15,393 nt of DNA, taken from JBGPOS01 sp041488155. GTDB lineage: Bacteria; Chloroflexota; Dehalococcoidia; Tepidiformales; Tepidiformaceae. Made by a program: the position numbers and the translations under genes. Of this stretch, positions 1-7,196 are shown in pieces. The notes beneath the pieces were generated by a model. That model searched no databases, was not told where the DNA came from, and was given only the letters and a program-made list of their open reading frames with translations. The stretch lies in contig JBGPOS010000078.1 in the NCBI GenBank assembly GCA_041488155.1, positions 1 through 15,393 of the forward strand. Direction: 5' to 3'. Each line of letters begins with the position of its first letter. Position 1 is the stretch's first letter.

Positions 1-51
1 AGAGGTCTCCATGGCCGGAAGTTAGACACCGCCATGCTAAAGGAGGCCTCT
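1..51. repeat. Imperfect inverted repeat / hairpin at window edge
   Basis: Bases 1-10 (AGAGGTCTCC) pair with 42-51 (GGAGGCCTCT) over ten positions with one G-T wobble. Bases 11-15 (ATGGC) continue the stem with 31-35 (GCCAT), leaving GCTAAA (36-41) as a bulge and a 15-nt loop. No T-run follows on the plus strand. It could be the end of a gene or mobile element left of the window, or a processing hairpin; what lies upstream is unseen. Confidence 0.45.
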
Positions 52-460
52 CTCTCCATTCCCACACCCCTGACCCTCGACCCTCTCGGCAATTGCGTAT
101 ACAGATACCCGACTGTCTCGCAGGTATCTGAACTCGTTCAGGGGGAAGCTGGCCAGCAGTCGGCGCGCCGGGCGCCAGGCGGTCCGGGCCACCATAAGAC
201 CTATACAAAGATAGAGGTTGGTCAGGCCCAACATAAGAACGACGCTGCTCGGGCGGGTGGTCGGTGAAACTCGTCGCGGGAGGGGCGTAGCTCTCACATT
301 CACCCCGTCAGCGCGAGCCCCGGCGGCCGTCTCGGACCTTACCAGCTCGACAGGGTCCGGCTCCAGACGGCCGTTTCCCATGTCTTCGATTCGAGGCCGG
401 TGGTATCGCGTTGCGGCGGGTTTTGGAGGCAGAGAAGGGGCGAGGCGGGCAGGAACGGAG
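52..460. other. Stretch without a confident gene
   Basis: I see no convincing coding region here. An 8-bp inverted repeat CAGATACC (102-109) / GGTATCTG (123-130) with a 13-nt loop, and a palindrome GCTGGCCAGC (148-157), are visible. A minus-strand open frame (37-381) holds a short hydrophobic stretch, but neither its first ATG nor its internal ones have a Shine-Dalgarno sequence, and it runs through the inverted repeats, so I do not call it. Confidence 0.4.
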
Positions 461-553
461 TTACTTGAGTCCGCCGAGAGCGAGGCCGATGAGAAGGGCC
501 ATGAACACAGCGCAGAAGCCCATGAGGATGCCTATCGTTTGCCACATGCTCAT
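461..553 (-). CDS. 30-residue single-pass membrane microprotein
   Basis: A short minus-strand frame runs from ATG (553-551) to TAA (463-461). It begins MSMWQTIGIL, is almost entirely hydrophobic with few charges (residues 5-28 could form one transmembrane helix), and ends LGGLK. A strong Shine-Dalgarno GGAGGT (566-561) sits 7 nt before the ATG, which is the main reason to believe it. A second in-frame ATG at 547 has worse spacing. It is divergent from the cytidylyltransferase gene, with about 140 bp between the two starts. No family is recognised. Proteins of this shape are often small subunits or regulators of membrane complexes, but nothing here identifies a partner. The opposite strand also has short open frames, none with a comparable ribosome-binding site. 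Confidence 0.6.
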   Translation of the reverse strand: MSMWQTIGILMGFCAVFMALLIGLALGGLK

Positions 554-695
554 GTCAGGGACCTCCGGCGGTGGTGGCGGCGGGCGCCGCGCGGCCTATG
601 CTAGCGCGTCGCCGGGATAGAGGCATGCGCAGACGGCGTAGGGGCGGCGAGCCTTAGTATGGCGGGATGCAGATGACGGGCCGGACGAGGCGGTG

Positions 696-1427
696 ATGCG
701 GGCGGTGATGCTGGCGGCTGGAGACGGGGGGCGCCTCGGCCGCCACACGGCTGAGCTGCCAAAGCCGCTGGTGCCCATCGCTGGCAGGCCGATCGTGGAG
801 TACACGCTCGACGCGCTCGCGGCGGCGGGGGTGCGGGAGGCCGTGGTCGTGACGGGCTACCGCGAGAGCCAGGTGCGGGCCGCGCTGGGCGACGGTGGCG
901 AGTTCGGGCTGCGGCTTTCGTTCGTTTCGAACCCGCGTTTCCATGGCGGAGCGTCACTCTCGCTGAAGACGGCGCGGGAAGCGTGCGGCGACGAATCGTT
1001 CTTGCTCGTGATGAGCGACCACCTGCTTTCGGAAGGGCTCGTACGGAGGCTCCTCGAAGGAGGCCGGGGGACGGCGGCCGAGGGCCACTGCCGGGTGGCG
1101 GCTGACTTCGGCTACCGGGAGCAGGCTTACGTGGACGAGGCGACGAAGCTCGCGGTGGCGAAGGACGGCCGGGTTTTGGCGATCGGCAAGGGGCTCGTGG
1201 GTTGGGCGGCGCTCGATACTGGCGCCTTCCTGCTAACGCCGGAGGTGTGGGCGGCGGCGGAAGCGGTGGCGGACGAATGCGAACTGAGCATCATCTTTGG
1301 CGAGCTTGCGCGCAGGGGGAAACTGTTCGCGACGGATGTCTCGGGGTGCTTCTGGTACGACGTGGATACCAACGTCGACCTCGAGGTGGCGGCTGCCTTG
1401 CTCCCGGGCGGTGGGAGCGCGGGGTGA
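696..1427 (+). CDS. Inositol-1-phosphate cytidylyltransferase-like nucleotidyltransferase
   Basis: A 243-residue cytosolic enzyme of the sugar-phosphate nucleotidyltransferase (GT-A) fold. The N-terminal LAAGDGGRLG (residues 6-15) followed by PKPL (22-25) is the nucleotide-binding signature. MSDHL (106-110) supplies the metal-binding Asp108. N79-P-R-F-H-G-G-A-S-L-S-L, VDEATKL and the LDTGAFLL segment (173-180) resemble the cytidylyltransferase half of bifunctional IPCT/DIPPS proteins, which make CDP-inositol from CTP and L-myo-inositol-1-phosphate. A generic NTP transferase is the alternative. ATG 696 is preferred over the adjacent GTG 693 because GAGG (687-690) lies 5 nt before the ATG. The gene overlaps the next one by 4 bases (GTGA), so the two are probably translationally coupled. 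No inositol-phosphate synthase gene is in view. Confidence 0.85.
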   Translation: MRAVMLAAGDGGRLGRHTAELPKPLVPIAGRPIVEYTLDALAAAGVREAVVVTGYRESQVRAALGDGGEFGLRLSFVSNPRFHGGASLSLKTAREACGDESFLLVMSDHLLSEGLVRRLLEGGRGTAAEGHCRVAADFGYREQAYVDEATKLAVAKDGRVLAIGKGLVGWAALDTGAFLLTPEVWAAAEAVADECELSIIFGELARRGKLFATDVSGCFWYDVDTNVDLEVAAALLPGGGSAG

Positions 1428-2041
1428 CGGAGCCGGCCCGGCCGGGCTACGACGGCCTCGTGTCGCGCCACTTGAACCGCCGGTTGAGCAGGCCGACGGC
1501 GCGGGCGTTGGCGAAGACGCCGGTCACTCCGAACGCAGTCACGGGGTTCACGCTGCTGCTGGCGGTCGCCTGTGGGGCGATGATCGCTGCGGGCTGGAAC
1601 ATCGCCGGGGGCATTGGCATCCAGGCGGTGAGCGTGATCGACGGGGTGGATGGCGAGCTGGCACGGCTGCGGAACATGGCGACGCGCTTCGGGGCAGTGT
1701 TCGATGCCATCACGGACCGCTACGCCGATGCCCTGATGCTCGGCGGAATGACGGTGTACGCCGTGCGGTTCGAGGGCTGGCCGCAGCCTGAGGCGATCGG
1801 CATGCTGGCGCTTGGGGCGACGCTGACCGTGAGCTACAGCCGGGCGCGGATCGAAGCGAGCATGCGGGTGGCGCCGGGTGACGGGGTCTTCGGGCTGGCG
1901 AGCCGCGACGTGCGGTTGCTGGTGGCGGCGGTGGGGACTGTGGCCGGACAGTGCTACTGGACGCTAGTTGTGCTGGCGGCGGCTTCGGCTCTGACCGTGG
2001 CCTGGCGGCTCCTGTACCTGCGGCTGCGGCGGGCGGAATAA
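1424..2041 (+). CDS. CDP-alcohol phosphatidyltransferase (DIPP-synthase-like)
   Basis: A 205-residue polytopic membrane enzyme starting at GTG 1424, inside the stop of the preceding gene. It carries the full CDP-alcohol phosphotransferase signature: D73-G-V-D76-G77-x2-A80-R81, eight residues, then G90-x3-D94-x3-D98. These Asp residues bind two metals and the CDP-alcohol. TPNAVTGFTLLL before the motif, and hydrophobic segments at about 42-58, 100-115, 122-138 and 165-195, fit the six-helix fold. Beside a cytidylyltransferase of the IPCT type, the likely reaction is CDP-inositol plus inositol-1-phosphate to di-myo-inositol-phosphate phosphate, a precursor of the thermoprotectant DIP. An inositol phospholipid synthase is the main alternative. 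In many thermophiles both activities are one polypeptide; here they are split. A longer in-frame reading upstream of 1424 overlaps the cytidylyltransferase and is not real. Confidence 0.85.
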   Translation: MTEPARPGYDGLVSRHLNRRLSRPTARALAKTPVTPNAVTGFTLLLAVACGAMIAAGWNIAGGIGIQAVSVIDGVDGELARLRNMATRFGAVFDAITDRYADALMLGGMTVYAVRFEGWPQPEAIGMLALGATLTVSYSRARIEASMRVAPGDGVFGLASRDVRLLVAAVGTVAGQCYWTLVVLAAASALTVAWRLLYLRLRRAE

Positions 2042-2109
2042 GGATCCGGGAAGGCCCCCGGCGCAATGGTAAAGGCCTGATGGTGACGGCGTAACGGCCG
2101 ATTGATCTA

Positions 2110-2264
2110 GCATGGGGACGGGACGTCCCCGTCGCGTGGCGCCATGCGGAGCCGGCGATAGAAATGCGCCGGGTACGTCGTACACCACTCGCGTGACCGG
2201 CAACATCGCGAGGAGCCGGGACTGTCCCGCGGGAGCCGGGTCGTCCAAGCGGAGGGGATTCGAC
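2110..2264 (+). promoter_or_regulatory. Structured leader before the metallopeptidase gene
   Basis: The 223 bp between 2041 and the TTG start at 2265 hold successive hairpins. GCATGG (2110-2115) pairs with CCATGC (2142-2147), enclosing GGGGAC/GTCCCC (2114-2119/2125-2130, the outer bases shared). CCGGCG (2152-2157) pairs with CGCCGG (2167-2172) around an ATAGAAATG loop. GGGACTGTCCC (2218-2228) is an 11-base palindrome. GGAGCCGG occurs three times (2148, 2212, 2232). The final GGAGGGG (2251-2257) is the ribosome-binding site. I cannot match this to a known riboswitch class. Confidence 0.35.
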
Positions 2265-5200
2265 TTGAGGGCACCGCCACGCGCTCCGGCGAGCAACAGG
2301 GTAAGCAGGCCGCACCGCCTGCTCTTGCTCCTTGTACTCGGCGTGCTGGGAGCGGCGCTCCTCGGTGACCTGCCCGCAGGCCCAGCCACCGCGCAGGCCG
2401 ACGCTCCTGGTCAGGACGTACGGCCCGGGACGCTCACAGCCTTCGAAGCCACTACGGGCGATGTGTTCACCAAGGTCGGGACGCCTTCGGGCGCCTCATT
2501 CACCACCGCGTCGTCCACGACCGCCACGTTCATCGTCACCTACACAGGGTTCTCGGCGCAGGCCCAGACGGCGTTCCAGGCCGCTGTCGATGTCTGGTCC
2601 AGCCTTGTCACCTCTTCGGTGCCGATCCGCGTCAGCGCCACCTGGGCTGGCTCGGGGCCGACGAATCTCGGTTCGGCAGGTCCGACGTTCTTCTTCCGCG
2701 ACTTCACGGGCGCGCCGCAAGCGGGGACGTGGTACCCCGTAGCCCTCGCCAACGCCTTGAACGGGGCCGACCTGAATACAGGCGTGGGCGACATTAACGC
2801 CAACTTCAACAGCAACCGCTCAGACTGGTACTTCGGCACCGATGGGCAAACCCCTTCCAACATGTACGACCTCGAAAGCGTCGTCCTGCATGAGCTGGGT
2901 CACGGGCTTGGGTTCCTGGGTACCATGGATGTCACCGCCGGGTCCGGTTCGTGGGGCCTCGGCACCAATCCGGAGTTCCCCACCGGGTTCGATCGATCCA
3001 CCGTCAACGGCTCGAACCAATCGTTGATTAACACGGCGCTGTTCCCCAACCCCTCGAACGCCCTCGGCACGCAGCTCGTCAGCAACAACGTGTTTTTCAA
3101 CGGGACGAACGCCGTCGCCGGAAACGGCGGAGTGAAGCCTAAGCTGTACTCGCCAACGACCTGGTCCTCTGGCAGCAGCATCTCTCACTTTGACGAGACC
3201 ACCTTCCCCGCCGGCAACGCGGATTCGCTCATGACGCCCATGCTGGCATCCGCCGAATCGATACACGCCCCCGGCCCTGCCACCCTCGGGGTGTTCAAGG
3301 ACATAGGCTGGACGATCGCCTCCGCGTCCGCGGGCACGCTCCAGTTCACCTCCGCCACCTTCACCGTCGCTGAGAACGTTGGCAGCGCGGGGCTCACGGT
3401 CAGCCGCACGGGTGGCAGCACAGGCGCGGTCACGGTCCTTTGTTCCACGGTCGCAGGCGGGACCGCCACCGCCGGTTCTGACTACACCACCGTCACGAAC
3501 CAGAGCCTGAGCTGGGCCAACGGCGACTCCGCCAACAAGACGTGCTCCGTGCCGATCACCGACGACGCGCTTGTGGAACCGAGCGAGACGGTCAACCTTG
3601 CTCTCACCTCGCCTACCGGTGGGGCCGCTCTCGGCGCCCAGGCCACAACCGTGTTGACGATCACCGACAACGACACGCCCCCGGCAGGCACGCTCCAGTT
3701 CACCTCCGCCACCTTCACCGTCGCTGAGAACGTTGGTTCAGCCTCGCTCACAGTCAGTCGCACCGGGGGCAGCACGGGCGCCGTCACCGTGCTCTGCTCG
3801 ACCGTCGCCGGCGGCACCGCGACGGCGGGATCCGACTACACCACGGTCACGAACCAGCTCCTGAGCTGGGCAAACGGCGACTCTGCCAACAAGACATGCT
3901 CCGTGCCGATCATCGACGACGCTGTCGTGGAACCGAGCGAGACGGTCAACCTGGCGCTCACCTCGCCCACCGGTGGCGCCACCCTCGGCGCCCAGGGCAC
4001 GACTGTGCTGACCATCACCGACAACGACACGCCCCCGGCGGGCGCGCTCCAGTTCACCTCCGCCACCTTCACCGTCGCTGAAGGCGGCGGCACCGCCTCG
4101 CTCACCGTCAGCCGTACCGGCGGCAGCACAGGCGCAGTGACCGTCCTCTGCTCGACCGTCGCGGGCGGCACGGCGACTGCGGGCTCCGACTACACAGCTG
4201 TCACGAACCAGAGTCTGAGCTGGGCCAACGGCGACTCGGCCAACAAGACGTGCTCCGTGCCTATCATCGACGACGCGCTTGTAGAACTGAGCGAGACCGT
4301 CAACTTGGCGCTCACCTCTCCCACCGGTGGAGCCGCTCTTGGCGCGCAGGCCACGACCGTCCTGACTATCACCGACAATGACTCGGCGCCGGCCAGCACC
4401 TGGTACTTCGCGGAAGGCTTCACGGGCAACGGCTGGCAGACCTTCATCTACCTGATGAACCCGAACCCCACTGTGGCCAACGTTGTCATCACGTACTACC
4501 CCGACTCAGGCGGCCCAGTTGTCCGCAACGTCACTGTCGCGGCCCAGCAACGCAGGACCCTCAACGCCACCAACCTGGCTGAGGGCCCCGGGCCCAACGT
4601 CGCGTTCGGCGTCAAGATAACCGCCGACATCGCCGTCTCCGCCGAAGAAGCAATGTACGCTGGTGCGTCTGGCGACTTCGCCCACTCCACCGCTCCTAGC
4701 AGCACGCTCTCAACCTCCTGGTACTTCGCAGAAGGCTTCACCCAGTTCGGCTGGCAAACCTTCGTGCTCGTCGCCAACCCGGGCCTGACGCCGGCGAGCG
4801 TCACCATCACCTACCAGGTGCAGGGCGGCGCCCCCGTTAGCCGCACGGTCGCGGTGGGCGCCCAGTCACGCTTCACCTTTGCCGGCCACGTCGATGTCCC
4901 GGACCAGGCGTTCTCGGTCAGCGTTTCGTCGAGCGTCCCTGTCGTCTCCGAGATGACGATGTATGACCCTGCCCGGCTTCTCGCCCACCGGACGATCGGC
5001 GTGACCGCACCGGGCACGACCTGGTACCTCGGCGAGGGCTTCACAGCCTTCGGCTGGCAGACCTTCATCTCGGTCGGCAACCCGAGTGGCTCGACCGCTA
5101 ACGTCACTGCCGTCTTCCAGATCGATGGGGGATCGCCGGTCACCCGCAACATCAGCGTGCCAGCCAACTCGCGCGGCACGATCCTCGCGCACGACCCCGC

Positions 5201-5648
5201 CACCGGCGTGGGCCTGGACAAGGCCTTCGGCGTCAAGCTGACTTCGAACGTGCCCGTCGTGGTCCAGGAAGTGCTCATCGACCCCAACCCGGCCGGGCCG
5301 CGGGCCAATTCGACCATGGCTTCGGCGGTTCTAGGCTCGCACTGGACGTTTAGCGGCGGCTCCAGCGAGACGGGGATGGTCTCCGTCTACACGGTCAGCA
5401 ACCCGAACGCGACCGCAGGGACGGTGACGGCCACCTACTACTTCGAGGACCTCTCGACACCACCATTCATCCAGACGGTGAGCATCCCCGCCAACAGCCG
5501 GGTCACGCTCGGTACGGGCCTCTCAGGCTTCCCGGCGGGCAAACGCTTCGGGGCGGTCATCACTTCTTCGGGCACAACCGTGGTCGCCCAGGAGGCGGTC
5601 TTCGACGAGCCGAACGTGCGCGCCTTTAGCGCCCTGGGCGCACCCTGA
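2265..5648 (+). CDS. Secreted metallopeptidase-like protein with Calx-beta and WYFAEG repeats
   Basis: A 1127-residue exported protein. The TTG at 2265 is chosen because GGAGGGG lies 7 nt upstream and a signal peptide starts directly there: basic residues to 18, LLLLLVLGVLG core, probable cleavage after AQA (43-45). An in-frame ATG at 2112 would add 51 non-coding-looking residues and sits in a hairpin. Residues 46-340 form a zinc-peptidase-like domain with HELGHGLGF (209-217: His209, Glu210, His213) and a Met-turn-like SLMTPM (Met323). The position of the metzincin third His (HExxHxxGxxH) is Gly219; His308 in ISHFDE is a possible substitute. Residues 358-711 are three Calx-beta repeats of 118 residues, each with two Cys and an acidic DD..E..E calcium-binding-type tail. 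Residues 712-1127 are four repeats of about 100 residues, the first three starting WYFAEGF or WYLGEGF (DUF5719-like). No LPXTG or C-terminal anchor is seen, so it is probably released or weakly held. The glycosyltransferase gene follows after 19 bp. Confidence 0.85.
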   Translation: MRAPPRAPASNRVSRPHRLLLLLVLGVLGAALLGDLPAGPATAQADAPGQDVRPGTLTAFEATTGDVFTKVGTPSGASFTTASSTTATFIVTYTGFSAQAQTAFQAAVDVWSSLVTSSVPIRVSATWAGSGPTNLGSAGPTFFFRDFTGAPQAGTWYPVALANALNGADLNTGVGDINANFNSNRSDWYFGTDGQTPSNMYDLESVVLHELGHGLGFLGTMDVTAGSGSWGLGTNPEFPTGFDRSTVNGSNQSLINTALFPNPSNALGTQLVSNNVFFNGTNAVAGNGGVKPKLYSPTTWSSGSSISHFDETTFPAGNADSLMTPMLASAESIHAPGPATLGVFKDIGWTIASASAGTLQFTSATFTVAENVGSAGLTVSRTGGSTGAVTVLCSTVAGGTATAGSDYTTVTNQSLSWANGDSANKTCSVPITDDALVEPSETVNLALTSPTGGAALGAQATTVLTITDNDTPPAGTLQFTSATFTVAENVGSASLTVSRTGGSTGAVTVLCSTVAGGTATAGSDYTTVTNQLLSWANGDSANKTCSVPIIDDAVVEPSETVNLALTSPTGGATLGAQGTTVLTITDNDTPPAGALQFTSATFTVAEGGGTASLTVSRTGGSTGAVTVLCSTVAGGTATAGSDYTAVTNQSLSWANGDSANKTCSVPIIDDALVELSETVNLALTSPTGGAALGAQATTVLTITDNDSAPASTWYFAEGFTGNGWQTFIYLMNPNPTVANVVITYYPDSGGPVVRNVTVAAQQRRTLNATNLAEGPGPNVAFGVKITADIAVSAEEAMYAGASGDFAHSTAPSSTLSTSWYFAEGFTQFGWQTFVLVANPGLTPASVTITYQVQGGAPVSRTVAVGAQSRFTFAGHVDVPDQAFSVSVSSSVPVVSEMTMYDPARLLAHRTIGVTAPGTTWYLGEGFTAFGWQTFISVGNPSGSTANVTAVFQIDGGSPVTRNISVPANSRGTILAHDPATGVGLDKAFGVKLTSNVPVVVQEVLIDPNPAGPRANSTMASAVLGSHWTFSGGSSETGMVSVYTVSNPNATAGTVTATYYFEDLSTPPFIQTVSIPANSRVTLGTGLSGFPAGKRFGAVITSSGTTVVAQEAVFDEPNVRAFSALGAP
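3336..4397 (+). repeat. Three tandem 354-bp Calx-beta coding repeats
   Basis: The segment starting CTCCAGTTCACCTCCGCCAC recurs at 3339, 3693 and 4047, exactly 354 bp (118 codons) apart. The copies are highly similar at DNA as well as protein level. This points to recent tandem duplication or ongoing homogenisation. The third copy differs most at its start (EGGGTAS in place of ENVGSAS). Confidence 0.9.
4398..5645 (+). repeat. Four protein-level WYFAEG-type repeats (DUF5719-like)
   Basis: Conserved Trp codons open each unit at 4401, 4719, 5022 and 5343, giving units of about 101-107 residues. The shared pattern is WYFAEGF, GWQTF, NP, a beta-rich core, R.(L/I) turn, F.V.(L/I)(T/S), and a VV(A/Q)QE-like strand. 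The fourth unit is diverged (HWTFSGG). Unlike the Calx-beta array, these copies are not similar at DNA level, so they are older. They are probably beta-sandwich surface or binding modules; ligand unknown. Confidence 0.75.
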
Positions 5649-5667
5649 CGAGCAGGGACAGCTCCTC

Positions 5668-7011
5668 ATGAACCTCTCCATTGCGCGCCGGCGCGAGTCG
5701 GAGTCCCCGGCTGCCGCGCGCTTGGCCCGATTCTGCCTCGCCTATCTGGTGGCGCCGGCACTGACCGGCTGGTTCCTCTACGTCGCCCTCGAGTCTGCGA
5801 GCGGCCTTGTGCCGCAGACGATCCGCCTGTCGGCAGAAGGGGACTACAACCCCTACATGGACGACTTCGTCGTCTTCTATACCGCCGGGGACATGGCCCG
5901 GACCGGAGACGCGACGGATGTCTATGACCCTGCGGCCATCCACGCCCGCGAGGCTCAGGCCATTGGTGTCACTCCCGAGTCGATCATCACGCTGCCGTAC
6001 TACAACCTCCCGGCACTGCTGCCTCTGCTTGGGCTGCTTGCAGCGCTGCCCATCGGCGCCGCCGCGGCTGTGTGGATGGCGGTGGAGCTCGGCGCATTCG
6101 CCCTGGCGCTCGGAGCCTTCAGGCGACTTCGGGCGCTGGCGGGCGGCGGCATCTTGCCGGTGATCGTCCTGCTCGCCATCGGCTCGTCGATGCCCTTCCA
6201 CGAATCGCTCTTGCACGGGCAGATGTCTCTGTTGCTTGTCCTCGCCTGGGTCGCGATCTGGTTCGGCGCCTTCAAAGGGAAGGGCGACGGGTGGACTGTC
6301 GCCGGCCTCACGCTGCTTGCCGTAAAACCCCAGCTCGCAGTGGTGCCTCTCGGATACCTCCTGGTCACGCGCCGTTGGCGACCGCTCGCCCTCTTCGCGG
6401 GCATTGAAGCCCTGCTCGGAGTGGCTGGAGTTGTGCTCTACGGCCCCGGCATTTTCGCGAGCTGGTTGTCGCTGCTCCAGGCGGCGACCGGTTGGGAGAA
6501 CGAGAACGGGATCTGGATCCACTCGATGTTCGGCTGGAACGCGTTCTCTCGGGCCCTGCTCGGGACCGGGCTCCACGACGTCCGCCTGGCACTCACCGCG
6601 GCGCTTGGCGTGCTCACGGCCGGGGCGGTGCTGTTCTGGGGGCGCAAAGCTCTGCGCGAGCGCCGCGACGCTTCGCTGTTCGCGATGCTCGTTTTCGCCA
6701 GCATCCTGCTCAGCCCTCATCTTTTCTCCCAGGACCTGATCCTCGTCGTGCCGCCCCTGCTCTTGCTGATGTCCTCCGGGAGCAGCGCGGAGCGCGCTGG
6801 CTGGACCGTTTACGCCCTCGCCGGGTGGCTGTTGACGTTCGTCCACTTCGACCTCCTGCTCACCTCGCCGGCCGGCGCCGCCATCAACTGGGTGACCGTC
6901 TGGCTGGCTGGCGGGATCTTCCTCGCCGGCCCGGGAATGCGCCAGGCGATCCAATTCGCGAACGACCTCTGGTCGTTCACGCCAACTACCTGGAGGCAAT
7001 CACCGGAATGA
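5668..7011 (+). CDS. GT87-like polyprenyl-phosphate-dependent mannosyltransferase
   Basis: A 447-residue integral membrane protein with roughly ten hydrophobic segments from residue 22 to 428. Features of the GT87 (DUF2029) GT-C family are visible. MDDFVVFYTAGDM (64-76) in the first extracytoplasmic loop carries the acidic pair Asp65/Asp66 where GT-C enzymes have their catalytic acid. DVYDP follows at 84-88, HGQMSLLL at 183-190, KPQL at 220-223, and SPHLFSQDLIL near residue 350. Such enzymes transfer mannose from polyprenyl-phosphate-mannose to glycolipids or proteins outside the membrane. It starts 19 bp after the metallopeptidase gene with only a weak AGGG ribosome-binding site, so it may be read from the same message; glycosylation of that secreted protein is a guess from position. 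Its stop overlaps the next start (ATGA). Confidence 0.8.
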   Translation: MNLSIARRRESESPAAARLARFCLAYLVAPALTGWFLYVALESASGLVPQTIRLSAEGDYNPYMDDFVVFYTAGDMARTGDATDVYDPAAIHAREAQAIGVTPESIITLPYYNLPALLPLLGLLAALPIGAAAAVWMAVELGAFALALGAFRRLRALAGGGILPVIVLLAIGSSMPFHESLLHGQMSLLLVLAWVAIWFGAFKGKGDGWTVAGLTLLAVKPQLAVVPLGYLLVTRRWRPLALFAGIEALLGVAGVVLYGPGIFASWLSLLQAATGWENENGIWIHSMFGWNAFSRALLGTGLHDVRLALTAALGVLTAGAVLFWGRKALRERRDASLFAMLVFASILLSPHLFSQDLILVVPPLLLLMSSGSSAERAGWTVYALAGWLLTFVHFDLLLTSPAGAAINWVTVWLAGGIFLAGPGMRQAIQFANDLWSFTPTTWRQSPE

Positions 7012-7172
7012 ATCTTCGGACACGAACGCTCGGTCAGATCACCATCGGCCTGGTCTTCGCCTCGCTGTTGGTCGTCTTCGCGCACGGTGAGGCCGCCCGC
7101 CGCCTCGACTCCGCCGTTACCTACACCTACAAAGCAGTCATCGCCAATCTCGCGAAGGACGGCACACCTTAG
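7008..7172 (+). CDS. 54-residue single-pass membrane protein coupled to the GT87 gene
   Basis: A frame from ATG 7008, overlapping the glycosyltransferase stop by 4 bases (ATGA), to TAG 7170-7172. GGAGG (6992-6996) lies 11 nt before the start. Residues 1-8 are basic (MNLRTRTL), 9-25 are a hydrophobic helix (QITIGLVFASLLVVFAH), and the rest is a polar tail with VTYTYKAVIANLAKDGTP. It may be a one-helix membrane protein or a signal peptide plus short mature peptide. No family is recognised. The tight coupling suggests it works with the glycosyltransferase, as many small accessory membrane subunits do. A longer in-frame reading (from 6492) is only the shadow of the glycosyltransferase. Confidence 0.65.
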   Translation: MNLRTRTLGQITIGLVFASLLVVFAHGEAARRLDSAVTYTYKAVIANLAKDGTP

Positions 7173-7196
7173 CGGGCGATTCGTGTCGGCCGACCC

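Noticed and set aside
37..381. 114-residue minus-strand frame with a short hydrophobic stretch
   Set aside because: No ribosome-binding site at any ATG, and inverted repeats lie inside it; kept only as an open possibility.
1202..1423. Upstream extension of the CDP-alcohol phosphatidyltransferase frame
   Set aside because: It overlaps the cytidylyltransferase out of frame and its sequence is Gly/Arg filler; GTG 1424 gives a standard 4-base overlap.
2112..2264. ATG 2112 as start of the metallopeptidase gene
   Set aside because: It lies in a hairpin, lacks a ribosome-binding site and would bury the signal peptide behind about 70 residues; TTG 2265 has GGAGGGG 7 nt upstream.
3336..4397. Direct repeats considered as a CRISPR or other non-coding array
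   Set aside because: The period is 354 bp, in frame, and encodes Calx-beta domains; no short repeat-spacer pattern exists anywhere in the window.
5626..6999. Long minus-strand open frame opposite the GT87 gene
   Set aside because: Its product is a charged, repetitive string without a ribosome-binding site or motif, while the plus strand gives a clear polytopic membrane protein with GT87 landmarks.
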